Of a DNA stretch of 64,000 nt, positions 51,035-60,534 are shown in pieces. Source of the DNA: Allobosea sp. (GTDB lineage: Bacteria > Pseudomonadota > Alphaproteobacteria > Rhizobiales > Beijerinckiaceae); the NCBI GenBank assembly GCA_024231975.1, contig JAAEQB010000109.1:143954-207953 (forward strand), given 5' to 3'. The notes under the pieces were generated by a model. It was not told the origin of the DNA. It worked only from the letters and a program-made list of their open reading frames with translations, and did not search any database. A program made the translations under genes and the position numbers. The first letter of the stretch is position 1. Every line of letters starts with the position of its first letter.

Positions 51035-51570
51035 TGCGAAGGCTCGCAGATTTCTTCCGCCGCGGTGCGCGGCGCGGCATCGTCAGGGATCAGAGCGGTG
51101 TCGCGGCCGTCGAATTCGCCTTCATCAGCACCGGCATGTTCGCACTGCTGTCAGGGGCGGTCGATCTGACCTATGCCATCACGATCCAGCGTGATCTCAA
51201 TCGGGTCGCGGCCGAAATCGCACAGGTCCTCGCGGCCTGTCCGGATGAGGCTTGCCTTGTTCAGACGGTCCAGTCGGTTGGTCCGCACATCGGGGCCATT
51301 GTTCCCCAGATGCCGACGATACAGATCGGAATGGCCTATTTTCAAGAGAAGAACAACGCAATCGACGGCAACAGTTTCGGCGGCACGATGACTTATCTGC
51401 CGGCCGACATGAACACCCGTGCTCTGTCGCTGCTCGGCGATCTCGACCAAGGTGTAGGGGTTCTAGTCAGCTATACCCATCAGCCGATCATCCTCGGTCT
51501 CGCCGATGATTGGGGCTTCACCGTCAAGAATTTCAGCGCCTCGGTGGTGACGCTGCGTCGGCGCGCTTGA
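51034..51570 (+). CDS. TadE/TadG-like pseudopilin
   Basis: A 178-residue protein. It has the signature RDQSGVAAVEFAFISTGMFA and one transmembrane helix, then an exported part with two Cys (AACPDEAC). It starts one base into the preceding stop (TGATG). With the two upstream genes it forms an overlapping set of three minor pilins. It converges with a LysR gene 15 bases downstream. Confidence 0.85.
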   Translation: MRRLADFFRRGARRGIVRDQSGVAAVEFAFISTGMFALLSGAVDLTYAITIQRDLNRVAAEIAQVLAACPDEACLVQTVQSVGPHIGAIVPQMPTIQIGMAYFQEKNNAIDGNSFGGTMTYLPADMNTRALSLLGDLDQGVGVLVSYTHQPIILGLADDWGFTVKNFSASVVTLRRRA

Positions 51571-51585
51571 CGGCCTGAGCGCCGC

Positions 51586-52467
51586 CTACTCCGCCGCCAC
51601 CTTGAAGCTCTGCAGATTGTCCAGGCTCTGGATGATGTGCTCGGCGAGCGCGTTCGACAGGATCGACGGGTCGTGCCGCGTGCGCAGCAGGCCGATCTTG
51701 CAGGAGGGCAGGGTGGAGAAGCCTTCCGCCGGCCCCAGGATGCGCATGCCTGGCCTGACCGCGCTTTCCGGCAGCACCGAGACGGCGAGCCCCGCGACCA
51801 CCGCCGCGCCGACCGCGGTGGAGTTCCAGCTCGCATAGAGCACGCGGAACCGCCTGCCCTTGCTCTCCAGTGCCTCGACTGCCGCCTGGCGCCAATTGCA
51901 GGTCGGGCGGCCCAGCGCCAGCGGCAGCGGGTCTTCCTCATGGACGCAATGACGGGCCGAGGTCACCCAGAGCAGCGGCTCGATCCGGATGATCTCGCCC
52001 TGGCCGCGCCCTTCGACATGGGTGATGATCGCAAGGTCGATGTCGCCACCGCCGATCCGTTCCGCCAGCATCGGGGTCGGCTCGCAGACCACCGTGACCT
52101 CGGTGCGCGGATTGGAGCGGGCGAAGCGCGCCAGGATCTCCGGCAGATATCGGTCGGCATAATCGTCGGGAACGCCGAGCCGGATGCGGCCCTTGAGATC
52201 GGCCTCGGTGAAGCTGGCGACGCATTCGAGGTTGAGCCGGACGATGCGGCGGGCATAGTCGAGGAGGCGCTCGCCATCCTCGGTCAGCTTGGCATGGCGT
52301 CCGTCACGGCCGAAGAGCGGGCGGCCGACGCGCTCCTCCAGCCGCTTCATCTGCATCGAAACGGCCGATTGCGTCTTGAAGACGATCTCGGCGGCGCGGG
52401 TGAAGGAACCAGTGTCGGCGATGGCGACGAAGGTCTTGAGCTGATCGGCGTCGAGCACATGGGCCAT
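51586..52467 (-). CDS. LysR family transcriptional regulator
   Basis: A 293-residue LysR protein. The DNA-binding part is LKTFVAIADTGSFTRAAEIV and SAVSMQMKRLEERVGRPLF. The effector domain includes RIRLGVPDDYADRYLPEIL. The ATG follows AGGAGG. It is divergent from a DUF1127 gene across a 171-bp gap; a LysR/DUF1127 pair is common in this order (general knowledge). The effector is unknown. Confidence 0.9.
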   Translation of the reverse strand: MAHVLDADQLKTFVAIADTGSFTRAAEIVFKTQSAVSMQMKRLEERVGRPLFGRDGRHAKLTEDGERLLDYARRIVRLNLECVASFTEADLKGRIRLGVPDDYADRYLPEILARFARSNPRTEVTVVCEPTPMLAERIGGGDIDLAIITHVEGRGQGEIIRIEPLLWVTSARHCVHEEDPLPLALGRPTCNWRQAAVEALESKGRRFRVLYASWNSTAVGAAVVAGLAVSVLPESAVRPGMRILGPAEGFSTLPSCKIGLLRTRHDPSILSNALAEHIIQSLDNLQSFKVAAE

Positions 52468-52638
52468 GGCCGGCCTCCTGCCAGAGGTTCATCAAGATCG
52501 GTTGTGTTTAGCATCATAACCATTCGTTTGGCTGATGGCCAGCCTGGAGTTATCGTTCAGACACTCTCCCGCTGATGCCTGATCGACCTCGGTCGGGCCG
52601 GGAGGCGAGTTTCCACGTCCAACCCCGAGGAGGCCGTC

Positions 52639-53004
52639 ATGCTGGTCATGACCTTCGTCACGAAGACCTTGTCTGCCGTTTCCGGCGGCGCGGCGCGTGC
52701 TGCCGCCCATTCGGTCACGGGCACGAAAAACCTGGTGCGCGCTTTCCTGCACCGCCGAGAGGTGATGCGCCTCAGCGAGCTCGACGAACGCGGGCTGAAG
52801 GATATCGGCCTCGTTCGCTCCGATATCGACGGTGCGCTCGCTGTCTCCTGGCTGAACGATCCGTCGAGCGTGCTGCAGGATCGCTCGAACCAGCAGCAGG
52901 CGGCTGCCGCGAGCCGGCGAGAGGCCGGGGTTCGACGTCCCGTGCTGATCCAGGCCGCGGTGCGGCCGGGCGCGAAGGACATCAAGATCGCGTGCAACGC
53001 CTGA
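52639..53004 (+). CDS. DUF1127 domain-containing protein
   Basis: A 121-residue protein. The DUF1127 (YjiS-like) core is HRREVMRLSELDERGLKDIGLVRSDI near residues 38-63. N- and C-terminal parts are longer than in the minimal 50-residue members. Small DUF1127 proteins have been linked to phosphate and RNA-related regulation in Agrobacterium. The ATG follows GAGGAGG, a strong site, and a clear terminator lies just downstream. Confidence 0.86.
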   Translation: MLVMTFVTKTLSAVSGGAARAAAHSVTGTKNLVRAFLHRREVMRLSELDERGLKDIGLVRSDIDGALAVSWLNDPSSVLQDRSNQQQAAAASRREAGVRRPVLIQAAVRPGAKDIKIACNA

Positions 53005-53028
53005 CCCCTTGGCGTGACGCGTCCCTGC

Positions 53029-53059
53029 GGGCGGTGGCTTCGGCTGCCGCCCTTTTTTT
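53029..53059 (+). terminator. intrinsic terminator after the DUF1127 gene
   Basis: GGGCGGTGGC (53029-53038), TTCG, GCTGCCGCCC (53043-53052) forms a 10-bp stem with two G-T pairs and a UUCG loop, followed by seven T (53053-53059). This is the clearest Rho-independent terminator in the window. Confidence 0.9.
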
Positions 53060-53193
53060 GTCTCGAGGCATTCAGCCCCGCCCCAATCGTTAACCGGTCT
53101 GCGCCTGGGTAACGCTTCATTCAGCAAGTTCGATCACATTTGCGCCGCTTTGCGCCGAGTTTGGCGCCTCGATCCCTCGCCCCGGGGTTTTCC

Positions 53194-55089
53194 ATGCGAC
53201 GCTTTCGCTTCCGCCTGCATGACCTGAGGATCCGAACCAAGATCGCCATTCCGATGCTCGTCATGGGCGCGATCGGCATCGGCTCGGCCGCTTATGGCGC
53301 ATTCGAATTCGGCAGGATCGAGAAGACCTATGCCGATCTGGTTTCGCAGCGCGCCAGTGCCATTCTCGATTCTGCCCGCGCCACCGCCTCGATGGGCGAG
53401 ATCGTCGGCAATCTCTACCAAGCGATCGCCTATCCCGAATTCATGAAGCAGAATGCGACCAGCATCGAGGAGGTGAAGGCCGCCTACGCGGCGTCGCTCC
53501 AGGCGCTGGTCGAGGCCAAGATCAGTTTTCCGCAGCGCGCCGAGAGCTTCGATGAGTTGAGCCGCCGCCTGCAGGCGACCAAATCCGACATCGACCAGAT
53601 CATCGCCCAGGCCGCGCGTGACGAGGACCTGCCGGCGCTCTCGATCATGTCGCAGCTGGACAAGACGATCACTGGGATCGTCGAGGCTGCGGCCAAGCTC
53701 AACGACGAGATCAAGAAGGATACCGAGGCGACGTCGGACGCGTTGGCTGTCGACGCCCGGCGCGTCACGCTGGTCGCGATCGGGCTCAGCATCGCCGGAA
53801 CCTTGCTCGGGCTGATCGCCGGTGCACTGTTGACCGCCGGTGCGATCACGCGGCCACTGGAGCGGCTCAAGCTTCGCATGGGCCAGATCGCCAACGGCGA
53901 CTATGCCGCCGAGGTGGAGGGCCAGACCCGCAAGGACGAGGTCGGCGAAATGGCGCGCGCCGTCCAAGTGTTCAGGGAGAACGGCCTCGCCGTCCAGCGT
54001 CTCGAAAGCGAGACCGAGGCCAGCCGCAGCGCGACCGAGCGTCAGCGCCTCGCCGCTGAAGCCGAGCGCAGCGATGCCGCTGCGCTCCAGCAGCGCCTCG
54101 CGGCGGACCAGGCTGTCGTGGTCCGGGCTTTGGCCGAGGGGCTGACCCGGTTGTCGCAGGGTGATCTCGGTGCCCGCGTCGAGGAAGAGGTCGCGGCCGA
54201 TTATGTCGCGCTGAAGCAGGACTTCAACGCCGCCGTCAGCCATCTCGCGCAGACGATCAAGACGATCCAGGCGACCTCGATCGATGTCGGCAATGCGGCG
54301 CGCGAGATCAACTCTGGCGCCGACGACCTGTCGAAGCGCACCGAGGAACAGGCCTCCTCGCTCGAGCAGACCGCGGCCACCACCGAGCAGCTTGCCGCTT
54401 CGGTCAAGGCCTCGGCACAGGCGTCGCGCCAGGCCGTTCAGCTCGCCAACGAGGCGACCGATGTCGCGGTCAATGGCGGGGCGGTTGCCAGCCAGGCCGT
54501 CGACGCCATGGCTCGGATCGAACAGGCCTCGCGCAAGATTTCGGATATCACGTCGGTGATCGACGAGATCGCCTTCCAGACCAATCTGCTTGCCCTGAAC
54601 GCCGCGGTCGAGGCGGCGCGTGCCGGCGATGCCGGCAAGGGGTTCGCGGTGGTCGCCAGCGAGGTCAGGACGCTCGCGCAGCGTTCGGCCGATGCCGCCA
54701 AGGACATCACCTCCCTGATCAGTCAGTCCGGGGCCGAGGTCGAGCAGGGCGTTGGACTGGTCCGGTCCGCCGGCGAGGCGCTGAACCGGATCGTCGAGGC
54801 TTCTAGGAAGGTCTCGGCAACGGTCTCCGACATCTCGGCAGCGGCAGCCGAGCAGGCCAACGGCATCGACGAGATGAGCCAGACCGTCGCCCATATGGAC
54901 GAGATGACCCAGGCGAACGCGGCGCTCGCCGAGGAAAGCGCGGCTTCCGCGACCTCGCTCAGCGGCCAGATCCGGCGGCTCAACGAGCTGGTCGCCAGCT
55001 TCCGTACCGAAGGGCAGGTGGTCGCGCTGGCGCGTGCTCCGGTTGAGATCGTGGAGGCCGACGACTGGGACGAGCGTCTGCGCGCCTGA
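53194..55089 (+). CDS. methyl-accepting chemotaxis protein
   Basis: A 631-residue receptor. Transmembrane helices lie at about 16-38 (IAIPMLVMGAIGIGSAAYG) and 191-217 (VTLVAIGLSIAGTLLGLIAG), with an all-helical periplasmic ligand region between. A HAMP domain follows (RPLERLKLRMGQIANGDY), then a second HAMP-like stretch (LAEGLTRLSQGDLGARV). The signalling hairpin FQTNLLALNAAVEAARAG...FAVVASEVRTLAQRSA is near 458-505. It feeds CheA/CheW, which are not in the window. A TTG at 53140 is a less likely start. Confidence 0.93.
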   Translation: MRRFRFRLHDLRIRTKIAIPMLVMGAIGIGSAAYGAFEFGRIEKTYADLVSQRASAILDSARATASMGEIVGNLYQAIAYPEFMKQNATSIEEVKAAYAASLQALVEAKISFPQRAESFDELSRRLQATKSDIDQIIAQAARDEDLPALSIMSQLDKTITGIVEAAAKLNDEIKKDTEATSDALAVDARRVTLVAIGLSIAGTLLGLIAGALLTAGAITRPLERLKLRMGQIANGDYAAEVEGQTRKDEVGEMARAVQVFRENGLAVQRLESETEASRSATERQRLAAEAERSDAAALQQRLAADQAVVVRALAEGLTRLSQGDLGARVEEEVAADYVALKQDFNAAVSHLAQTIKTIQATSIDVGNAAREINSGADDLSKRTEEQASSLEQTAATTEQLAASVKASAQASRQAVQLANEATDVAVNGGAVASQAVDAMARIEQASRKISDITSVIDEIAFQTNLLALNAAVEAARAGDAGKGFAVVASEVRTLAQRSADAAKDITSLISQSGAEVEQGVGLVRSAGEALNRIVEASRKVSATVSDISAAAAEQANGIDEMSQTVAHMDEMTQANAALAEESAASATSLSGQIRRLNELVASFRTEGQVVALARAPVEIVEADDWDERLRA

Positions 55090-55117
55090 CGATGGCCGAC
55101 ATCACGGAAATTGATCG

Positions 55118-55139
55118 ACGGCGGCCCTCAGGCCGCCGT
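55118..55139. terminator. bidirectional stem-loop between MCP and DUF937 genes
   Basis: ACGGCGGCC (55118-55126), CTCA, GGCCGCCGT (55131-55139) is a perfect 9-bp hairpin in the 61-bp gap between two convergent genes. Flanking bases are AT-leaning on both sides, so it can serve either strand. Confidence 0.7.
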
Positions 55140-55150
55140 TCGCTTATTCC

Positions 55151-56065
55151 TTAAGCCTTGCGCTGGCCGCCGCCGAGCATGGTCTCGAAGATCGAGCGGA
55201 GCGCGTCCTGCTGGCTCGCCTGGACCTGGCGGCCGTGCTCGAACATCTGGTTGAGCGCATCGAGCCCGATCGAGCCGGGGCTGGCCTCGCCCGATGACGG
55301 CGGGGGCTGTTCCGGCTCGGGTTCGGGCGCCGGACGGCGCGATTTCGGCGCCGGCTGGGGGCTGCTCTGAGGAGGCTGTGGGGCCTGCCCCTGCGCGCCG
55401 CCGAACATGCCGCCGAGGATCTGGCCGAAGATGTTGCCCATGTCGGCCGGCATGCCGGGCATGGCGCCGCCGAAGGGGCCGCCGCCTTGCGCCTGGCCGG
55501 CCTGAGGGCTCTGTCCACCGAAGAGCCCGCCGAGGATCTGTCCCCACGGATTGGCCTGGTTCGCTTGCGGCGCCTGGGGCTGCATGCCTGGCATCTGGCC
55601 GCGCATCATCTCTGCGAACTGCCCGAGAATGCCGCCCAGCCCCTGATTGTTCACCGATTTGAACAGCCCGCCCATGACGATCGAGGCGATCACCGGCAGC
55701 ATCTGCTTCAGGATCGCCTGACCGACGCCGCTCGTTGCCGCCGCCTGCGCCGCGACGGCATTGGCGACCTCCTTCGAGCCGAAGAGCTGGCTCATCACGT
55801 CCTGGCCGAGCGGCATCGCCCGGTCGGGAATGCCGTCGCCGTCGCTGTCATACATCTGGCCGAACGGCGTCGCCGTCATCATCTGGGCGAGATTGCCGAA
55901 GGCGTAGGGGTTCTGGGTCTGGCGCTGCAAACCCATGGTGAAGGCCGGCAGCAGCGCGTCGAGTGCCGCCTGCGTCTGCTGCATCGAGAGCCCGTATTGC
56001 CGCGCCAGGTTCTGCATGGCCTGGCCGTTCTGGGCCGACTGCATCATTTCGAACAGGTTCATCAT
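55151..56065 (-). CDS. DUF937 domain-containing protein with a calcium-loop-like motif
   Basis: A 304-residue protein. The N-terminal 150 residues are helical (MMNLFEMMQSAQNGQAMQNL, YGLSMQQTQAALDALLPAF) and fit DUF937 (YidB-like). Inside lies YDSDGDGIPDR, which matches a DxDGDGxxD calcium-binding loop. The middle is Gly/Gln/Pro/Met-rich (GQILGGLFGGQSP repeats), then a Pro/Glu-rich stretch and a helical end (DALNQMFEHGRQVQASQQDA). Function is unknown. The ATG at 56065 follows GGGAG. Confidence 0.8.
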   Translation of the reverse strand: MMNLFEMMQSAQNGQAMQNLARQYGLSMQQTQAALDALLPAFTMGLQRQTQNPYAFGNLAQMMTATPFGQMYDSDGDGIPDRAMPLGQDVMSQLFGSKEVANAVAAQAAATSGVGQAILKQMLPVIASIVMGGLFKSVNNQGLGGILGQFAEMMRGQMPGMQPQAPQANQANPWGQILGGLFGGQSPQAGQAQGGGPFGGAMPGMPADMGNIFGQILGGMFGGAQGQAPQPPQSSPQPAPKSRRPAPEPEPEQPPPSSGEASPGSIGLDALNQMFEHGRQVQASQQDALRSIFETMLGGGQRKA

Positions 56066-56127
56066 GGCGCGCTCCCTGGCGGGACCAGCCCGCTCATCTA
56101 CAGGGAAACGATAGCAGCAGGCGGCCG

Positions 56128-57501
56128 TCAGGCAAGCGACGGCCTTGCGGCGACTTGCGCCGCGCCTTCGAGCCGGGTGATGCCGCGATAGGCAGTGACG
56201 AGCGCGGCGACGCCGAACAGCACTGCGCCGAGTGCCGCGCCGGCGAGCGCGCCCTTGGGGCCGGCATATTGCGCACCGAGCCAGGCCAGCGGCACCGTGC
56301 CGAGCGTGGCCCGGCCCCAGCTGAACAGGGTCGAATAGAACGGCATGCCGAGATTGTTGAACGCGGCATTGGCGACGAAGAGCGCGCCGACGAAGAGCCA
56401 CATCGGCCCGGCGATCAGGCAGAAGAAGGCGACGAGCTCGGCCGTCTCGCCGCCGGTACCGAACAGCGCTGCGATCTGGTGGCGCAGCAGCGCCAGCAAC
56501 AGGCCGGCGATCGCGACATAGGCCGCGGCGAAGCCGACGGAATCGGTCAGCGCCCGGCGCATGCGGTCATAGCGCTGCGCGCCCCAGTTCTGCGCCAGGA
56601 TCGGCCCGACCGCGCCCGACAGCGCAAACAGCACGCCGAAGGCGACCGGGACCAGCCGGTCGATGATCGCACTCGCCGCGATCACCTGGTCGCCGAAGCG
56701 GGCGATGATGCCGAAGAAGCAGGCATTGGCGATCGGATTGGCGAGATTGGTCAGGATCGCCGGTGCCGCGATCGCGAAGGTCGGCCTGACGTCGCGGCGC
56801 AGTGCCGCAAAGCTCGGGCGCGCGATCATCCGGTGCACGCCGATCACGCTCCGGAAGCCGATGACGAGGAAGACGATGCGCGAGAACACGGTCGCCCAGG
56901 CGGCGCCGTCGGGGCCGAGCTTGAAGCCGAAGATCAGCAACGGGTCGAGCCCGGCGGTGACGATGCCGCCGGCCAGGGTGACGTACATCGCCCGCTTGGC
57001 GTCGCCGACCGCGCGCAGGATGCCGGAGAGGCCCATGCCGAGCGCCATCAGCGCATTCGAGGGCAAGGTGATCCACAGGAAGGAGGTGGCGACGGCCAGC
57101 GATTCGCCGCGGGCGCCGAGCTTCGGCAAGAGCCAGGGCAGCAGCGGCAGCATCAGCAGGCTGAGGACCAGGCCGCAGATGGTCATCGCCGTCAGCGTCG
57201 AGCCCGCCATGCGGCGCGCGCCCTCGCGGTCGCCGGCGCCGAGCGCCCGCGCCGTCAGCGCCGCGACCGCGATCATCAACCCGACATTGAAGGAGATCAT
57301 CAGGTAGAGCACGATCGTGGCGTAGCCGACGCCGGCCGTCGCCTCGGGCCGGCCGAGGCGCGAGACGTAGAGCAGCGACAGGAAGTCGACGACGAAGATC
57401 GCGACCAGGCCGATCGAGGCAGTGGTCGTCATCACCGCGACATGGCGCAGTGTCGAGCCGAAAACGAAGACGGCCTGGTGCGGCTGTGCCGGTGCGTTCA
57501 C
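56128..57501 (-). CDS. MATE family efflux transporter
   Basis: A 457-residue transporter with about twelve transmembrane helices in two similar halves. The first half shows IGLVAIFVVDFLSLLYVSRL and TAGVGYATIVLYLMISFNVG; the second half FAIAAPAILTNLANPIANAC. MATE proteins export cationic drugs or metabolites with Na+ or H+. The GTG start at 57501 overlaps the Kef gene stop by 4 bases, so the two membrane proteins are co-expressed. Confidence 0.9.
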   Translation of the reverse strand: MNAPAQPHQAVFVFGSTLRHVAVMTTTASIGLVAIFVVDFLSLLYVSRLGRPEATAGVGYATIVLYLMISFNVGLMIAVAALTARALGAGDREGARRMAGSTLTAMTICGLVLSLLMLPLLPWLLPKLGARGESLAVATSFLWITLPSNALMALGMGLSGILRAVGDAKRAMYVTLAGGIVTAGLDPLLIFGFKLGPDGAAWATVFSRIVFLVIGFRSVIGVHRMIARPSFAALRRDVRPTFAIAAPAILTNLANPIANACFFGIIARFGDQVIAASAIIDRLVPVAFGVLFALSGAVGPILAQNWGAQRYDRMRRALTDSVGFAAAYVAIAGLLLALLRHQIAALFGTGGETAELVAFFCLIAGPMWLFVGALFVANAAFNNLGMPFYSTLFSWGRATLGTVPLAWLGAQYAGPKGALAGAALGAVLFGVAALVTAYRGITRLEGAAQVAARPSLA

Positions 57502-59363
57502 TCGGCCGGCTCCCCGACCCCGCCGACGGCGACCTCGGCGCCACCATCCTCGATGACCTCCTGCGTCTCCTTGGTGAGCGCCTTGGACTTGCTCTTCGGA
57601 GCGACGATAGGCTCGGGCGTGACGCGCGGCACCTTGTCGATCCCGGCGGCGATGCCCTCGCTGAACTGGATCTCCATGCGCTGCGCGTCGCGGTCGCGCA
57701 CATGCTCGATCACGAAGCCGGCCTCCTCATAGCTGAGGCCGAGCGCCTCCAGCGTCACCCGGCCGAAGCCGAGCGCCGATTCGAAGGTCTCGCGCATCTG
57801 GTAGTCGACATCGGCGCGCATCAGGTCCATCGCATGGACGCGGTCATAGGCGCGGGCATGGATGCGCGCGGCCGGGAATTCGACCTTGGCCATCTCGACG
57901 ATGCGCAGCGCCGCCTGCCGGTCGTCGATGCAGATGCAGACCACTTTCGCCTTGCCGGCGCCGGCGGCACGCAGCACGTCGAGGCGCGTGCCGTCGCCAT
58001 AGTAGATCTTGAAGCCGAACTTGGCGGCGGAACGGATCCGCTCGATGTCGGAATCGATGATGGTGACGTCGAGATGCTGCAGCAGCAGCGCCTGTGTCAC
58101 AACCTGGCCGAAGCGGCCGAAGCCGATCACCAGCACCGAGGGCGCCACCCCGTCGAAGGTCTCCTCGATCTCCTCGGCTGGCGGTGCATGGGCCGCGAGC
58201 CAGATGTCGATCAGCTTGGCGGCGACCGGGCCGATCAGCATGCTGAGCGCGGCGATCGCGGTTGCCAGCGCGCCCTGCTTCTCGTCGAGCAGGCCGAGCG
58301 ATGCGCCGAGCGGCAACAGCACGAAGGCGAATTCGCCGGCAGGGGAGAGCAGGGCGCCGGCGCGGATCGCCTCGCTGGTCGAGGAGCAGGACGCCCGCAG
58401 GATAGCCGCCGCCGCCGCGATCTTGAACAGCACCAGCAGCGGGGCGGCCAGCGCCAGCAGCAGCGCGTTCTCGGCGACCAGCTTCAGGTCGATCGACATG
58501 CCGACCGCCATGAAGAACAGGCCGAGCAAGACGCCGCGGAACGGCTCGATATCGGCTTCGAGCTCGTGCCGGAAATGCGAATCCGCCAGCAGCACGCCGG
58601 CGAGGAAGGCGCCCATCGCCATGGAGAGGCCGACCTGCTCCATCAGCAGCGCCGCGCCGAGCACGACCAGCAGCGCGGCGGCCGTCATCACCTCCTTGGC
58701 GCCGGCCTTGGCCAGCAGGCGGAAGAACGGGTTGAGCGCATAGCGGCCGGCGAGCACGACGACGGCGATGGCAAGCAGAGCGAGCCCGAGGCCGGTCAGC
58801 GCCTTGGCCGAGCCGCCACCATGGGCGGCCTCGGTCGTCGCCAGCAGCGGCAGCAAAGCCAGCATCGGCGCGATCGAGATGTCCTGGAACAGCAGGATCG
58901 AGAAGCAGCGCCGGCCATAGGGCTCGGCGCCGTCGCCGCGCTCCTCCAGCAATTGCAGCGCGATCGAGGTGGCGGAGAGCGCGAGTGCCAGTCCGACCGC
59001 CAGCGAACCGGCGGGGCTGAGCCCGAGCTTCCAGGCGACGCCGCCGATCACCGCTGCGCTCAGCAGCATCTGCGCGAAGCCGGCGCCGAGGATGTCCTTG
59101 CGCATCGAATAGAGCCGCGCCGGCTGCAATTCGAGCCCGACCAGGAAGAGCAGCAGCACGACGCCGATCTCGGCGGTGCTGCGGATCGCATCGGGGTCCT
59201 TGATCACGGCGAGCGCTGAGGGGCCGATGGCGATGCCGGCTGCCAGATAGCCCAGCACCGCCGACAGGCCGAAGCGGCGGAACAGCGGCACCGCCACCAC
59301 CGCGCCCGCGCAGAAGGTCAGGATCGGCGGTAGATAGCTGGCATGCGAGGCGGCATCGGCCAT
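57498..59363 (-). CDS. Kef-type cation:proton antiporter (CPA2 family)
   Basis: A 621-residue protein. The membrane part (about 1-390) has the CPA2 pattern: LGYLAAGIAIGPSAL, ALSATSIALQLLEERG, FQDISIAPMLALLPLL and GAFLAGVLLADSHFRHELE. A RCK/TrkA-N domain follows (PSVLVIGFGRFGQVVTQALL, near 410), then a charged tail. It exchanges K+ or Na+ for H+ and may be gated by NAD(H) or glutathione adducts as in KefB/KefC. The ATG at 59363 is chosen because upstream residues are not family-like. It is translationally coupled to the MATE gene. Confidence 0.9.
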   Translation of the reverse strand: MADAASHASYLPPILTFCAGAVVAVPLFRRFGLSAVLGYLAAGIAIGPSALAVIKDPDAIRSTAEIGVVLLLFLVGLELQPARLYSMRKDILGAGFAQMLLSAAVIGGVAWKLGLSPAGSLAVGLALALSATSIALQLLEERGDGAEPYGRRCFSILLFQDISIAPMLALLPLLATTEAAHGGGSAKALTGLGLALLAIAVVVLAGRYALNPFFRLLAKAGAKEVMTAAALLVVLGAALLMEQVGLSMAMGAFLAGVLLADSHFRHELEADIEPFRGVLLGLFFMAVGMSIDLKLVAENALLLALAAPLLVLFKIAAAAAILRASCSSTSEAIRAGALLSPAGEFAFVLLPLGASLGLLDEKQGALATAIAALSMLIGPVAAKLIDIWLAAHAPPAEEIEETFDGVAPSVLVIGFGRFGQVVTQALLLQHLDVTIIDSDIERIRSAAKFGFKIYYGDGTRLDVLRAAGAGKAKVVCICIDDRQAALRIVEMAKVEFPAARIHARAYDRVHAMDLMRADVDYQMRETFESALGFGRVTLEALGLSYEEAGFVIEHVRDRDAQRMEIQFSEGIAAGIDKVPRVTPEPIVAPKSKSKALTKETQEVIEDGGAEVAVGGVGEPAE

Positions 59364-59555
59364 GCAGGAACTCGTGCTGAAGCGAAAGGGGGCCGTGCGG
59401 AGGCAGGTGGCCGGTGACGTGCAATGTAGGGCCTGCCGCCGCATCCTGCGAGAGGCGCTTTGCGTCGTCGGCCATGCGCTTGCGGCGTCGGGCTTTCTTG
59501 ACATCGAAGCCGCCAGACCGAAAGAAGGCGCGACCGTCTCGGAACCAGCGCCCCA

Positions 59556-60527
59556 GTGACCGCCAAGCCGCCGCTCGACATCCTGCTCTGCGCCCCGCGC
59601 GGCTTCTGCGCCGGCGTGGTCAGGGCGATCGACGCCGTCGAGAAGGCGCTCGCCCTGCATGGCGCGCCGGTCTTCGTGCGCCACGAGATCGTGCACAACA
59701 AATACGTGGTCGAATCGCTGAAGCGGAAGGGCGCGGTCTTCGTCGCCGAGCTCTCCGAGGTACCCGATGCGAGCCGGCCGGTGATCTTCTCCGCCCATGG
59801 CGTGCCGAAATCGGTGCCGGTGGAGGCGCAGGCGCGCCAGTTCTTCGCCATCGACGCTACCTGCCCGCTAGTCACCAAGGTCCACCGTGAGGCTGAGGTC
59901 CATCACAAGCGCGGCCGGCACATCCTCCTGGTCGGCCATGCCGGCCATCCCGAGGTGATCGGCACGATGGGGCAGTTGCCGGAAGGCGCGATCACGCTGA
60001 TCGAGACGCTCGAGGACGTCGCCCGCCTGGTTGCTCCCGAAGGCCGGGAGCTCGCCTATGTCACGCAGACTACGCTCTCGGTCGACGACACCCGCGAGAT
60101 CGTGCAGGCGCTGCAGGCGCGCTTCCCGGCGCTGATCGCCCCGCACAAGGAAGACATCTGCTACGCCACCACCAACCGCCAGGAGGCGGTCAAGCGCGTC
60201 GCGCCGCTCGTCGACGGGCTGATCGTGGTCGGCTCGCCCAATTCCTCGAACTCGCAGCGCCTGCGCGAGGTCGCCGAGCGGGCCGGCTGCCCGGTCTCGC
60301 GCCTCGTGCTGCGCACCAACGAGATCGACTGGTCGCTCTTCGGCGACATCCGCCGTCTCGGCATCACCGCCGGCGCCAGTGCGCCGGAGGTGCTGGTCGA
60401 GGAGATCATCGACGCCTTCGCCGAGCGCTACGAGGTCACGGTCGAGACCGTCTCGACCGCCGATGAGAGCGTCTTCTTCCCGCTGCCGCGCGAATTGCGC
60501 GAGCCTGCCCCAAACGCAGCCGAGTAA
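59556..60527 (+). CDS. ispH: 4-hydroxy-3-methylbut-2-enyl diphosphate reductase
   Basis: A 323-residue iron-sulfur enzyme, the last step of the MEP isoprenoid pathway. The three Cys that hold the cluster are Cys18 (PRGFCAGV), Cys103 (DATCPLV) and Cys202 (DICYATTNRQ). His47 and His81 (SAHGVP) and VGSPNSSNSQRLREVA are the substrate site. The GTG start at 59556 is used. It leads the ispH-thrB-rnhA cluster. Confidence 0.95.
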   Translation: MTAKPPLDILLCAPRGFCAGVVRAIDAVEKALALHGAPVFVRHEIVHNKYVVESLKRKGAVFVAELSEVPDASRPVIFSAHGVPKSVPVEAQARQFFAIDATCPLVTKVHREAEVHHKRGRHILLVGHAGHPEVIGTMGQLPEGAITLIETLEDVARLVAPEGRELAYVTQTTLSVDDTREIVQALQARFPALIAPHKEDICYATTNRQEAVKRVAPLVDGLIVVGSPNSSNSQRLREVAERAGCPVSRLVLRTNEIDWSLFGDIRRLGITAGASAPEVLVEEIIDAFAERYEVTVETVSTADESVFFPLPRELREPAPNAAE

Positions 60528-60534
60528 CCCACGC

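Noticed and set aside
55963..59219. Two long plus-strand frames (589 residues each) over the MATE and Kef genes
   Set aside because: Both products are Arg/Gln/His/Asp-rich and lack hydrophobic or catalytic patterns, while the minus strand encodes membrane transporters with family motifs.
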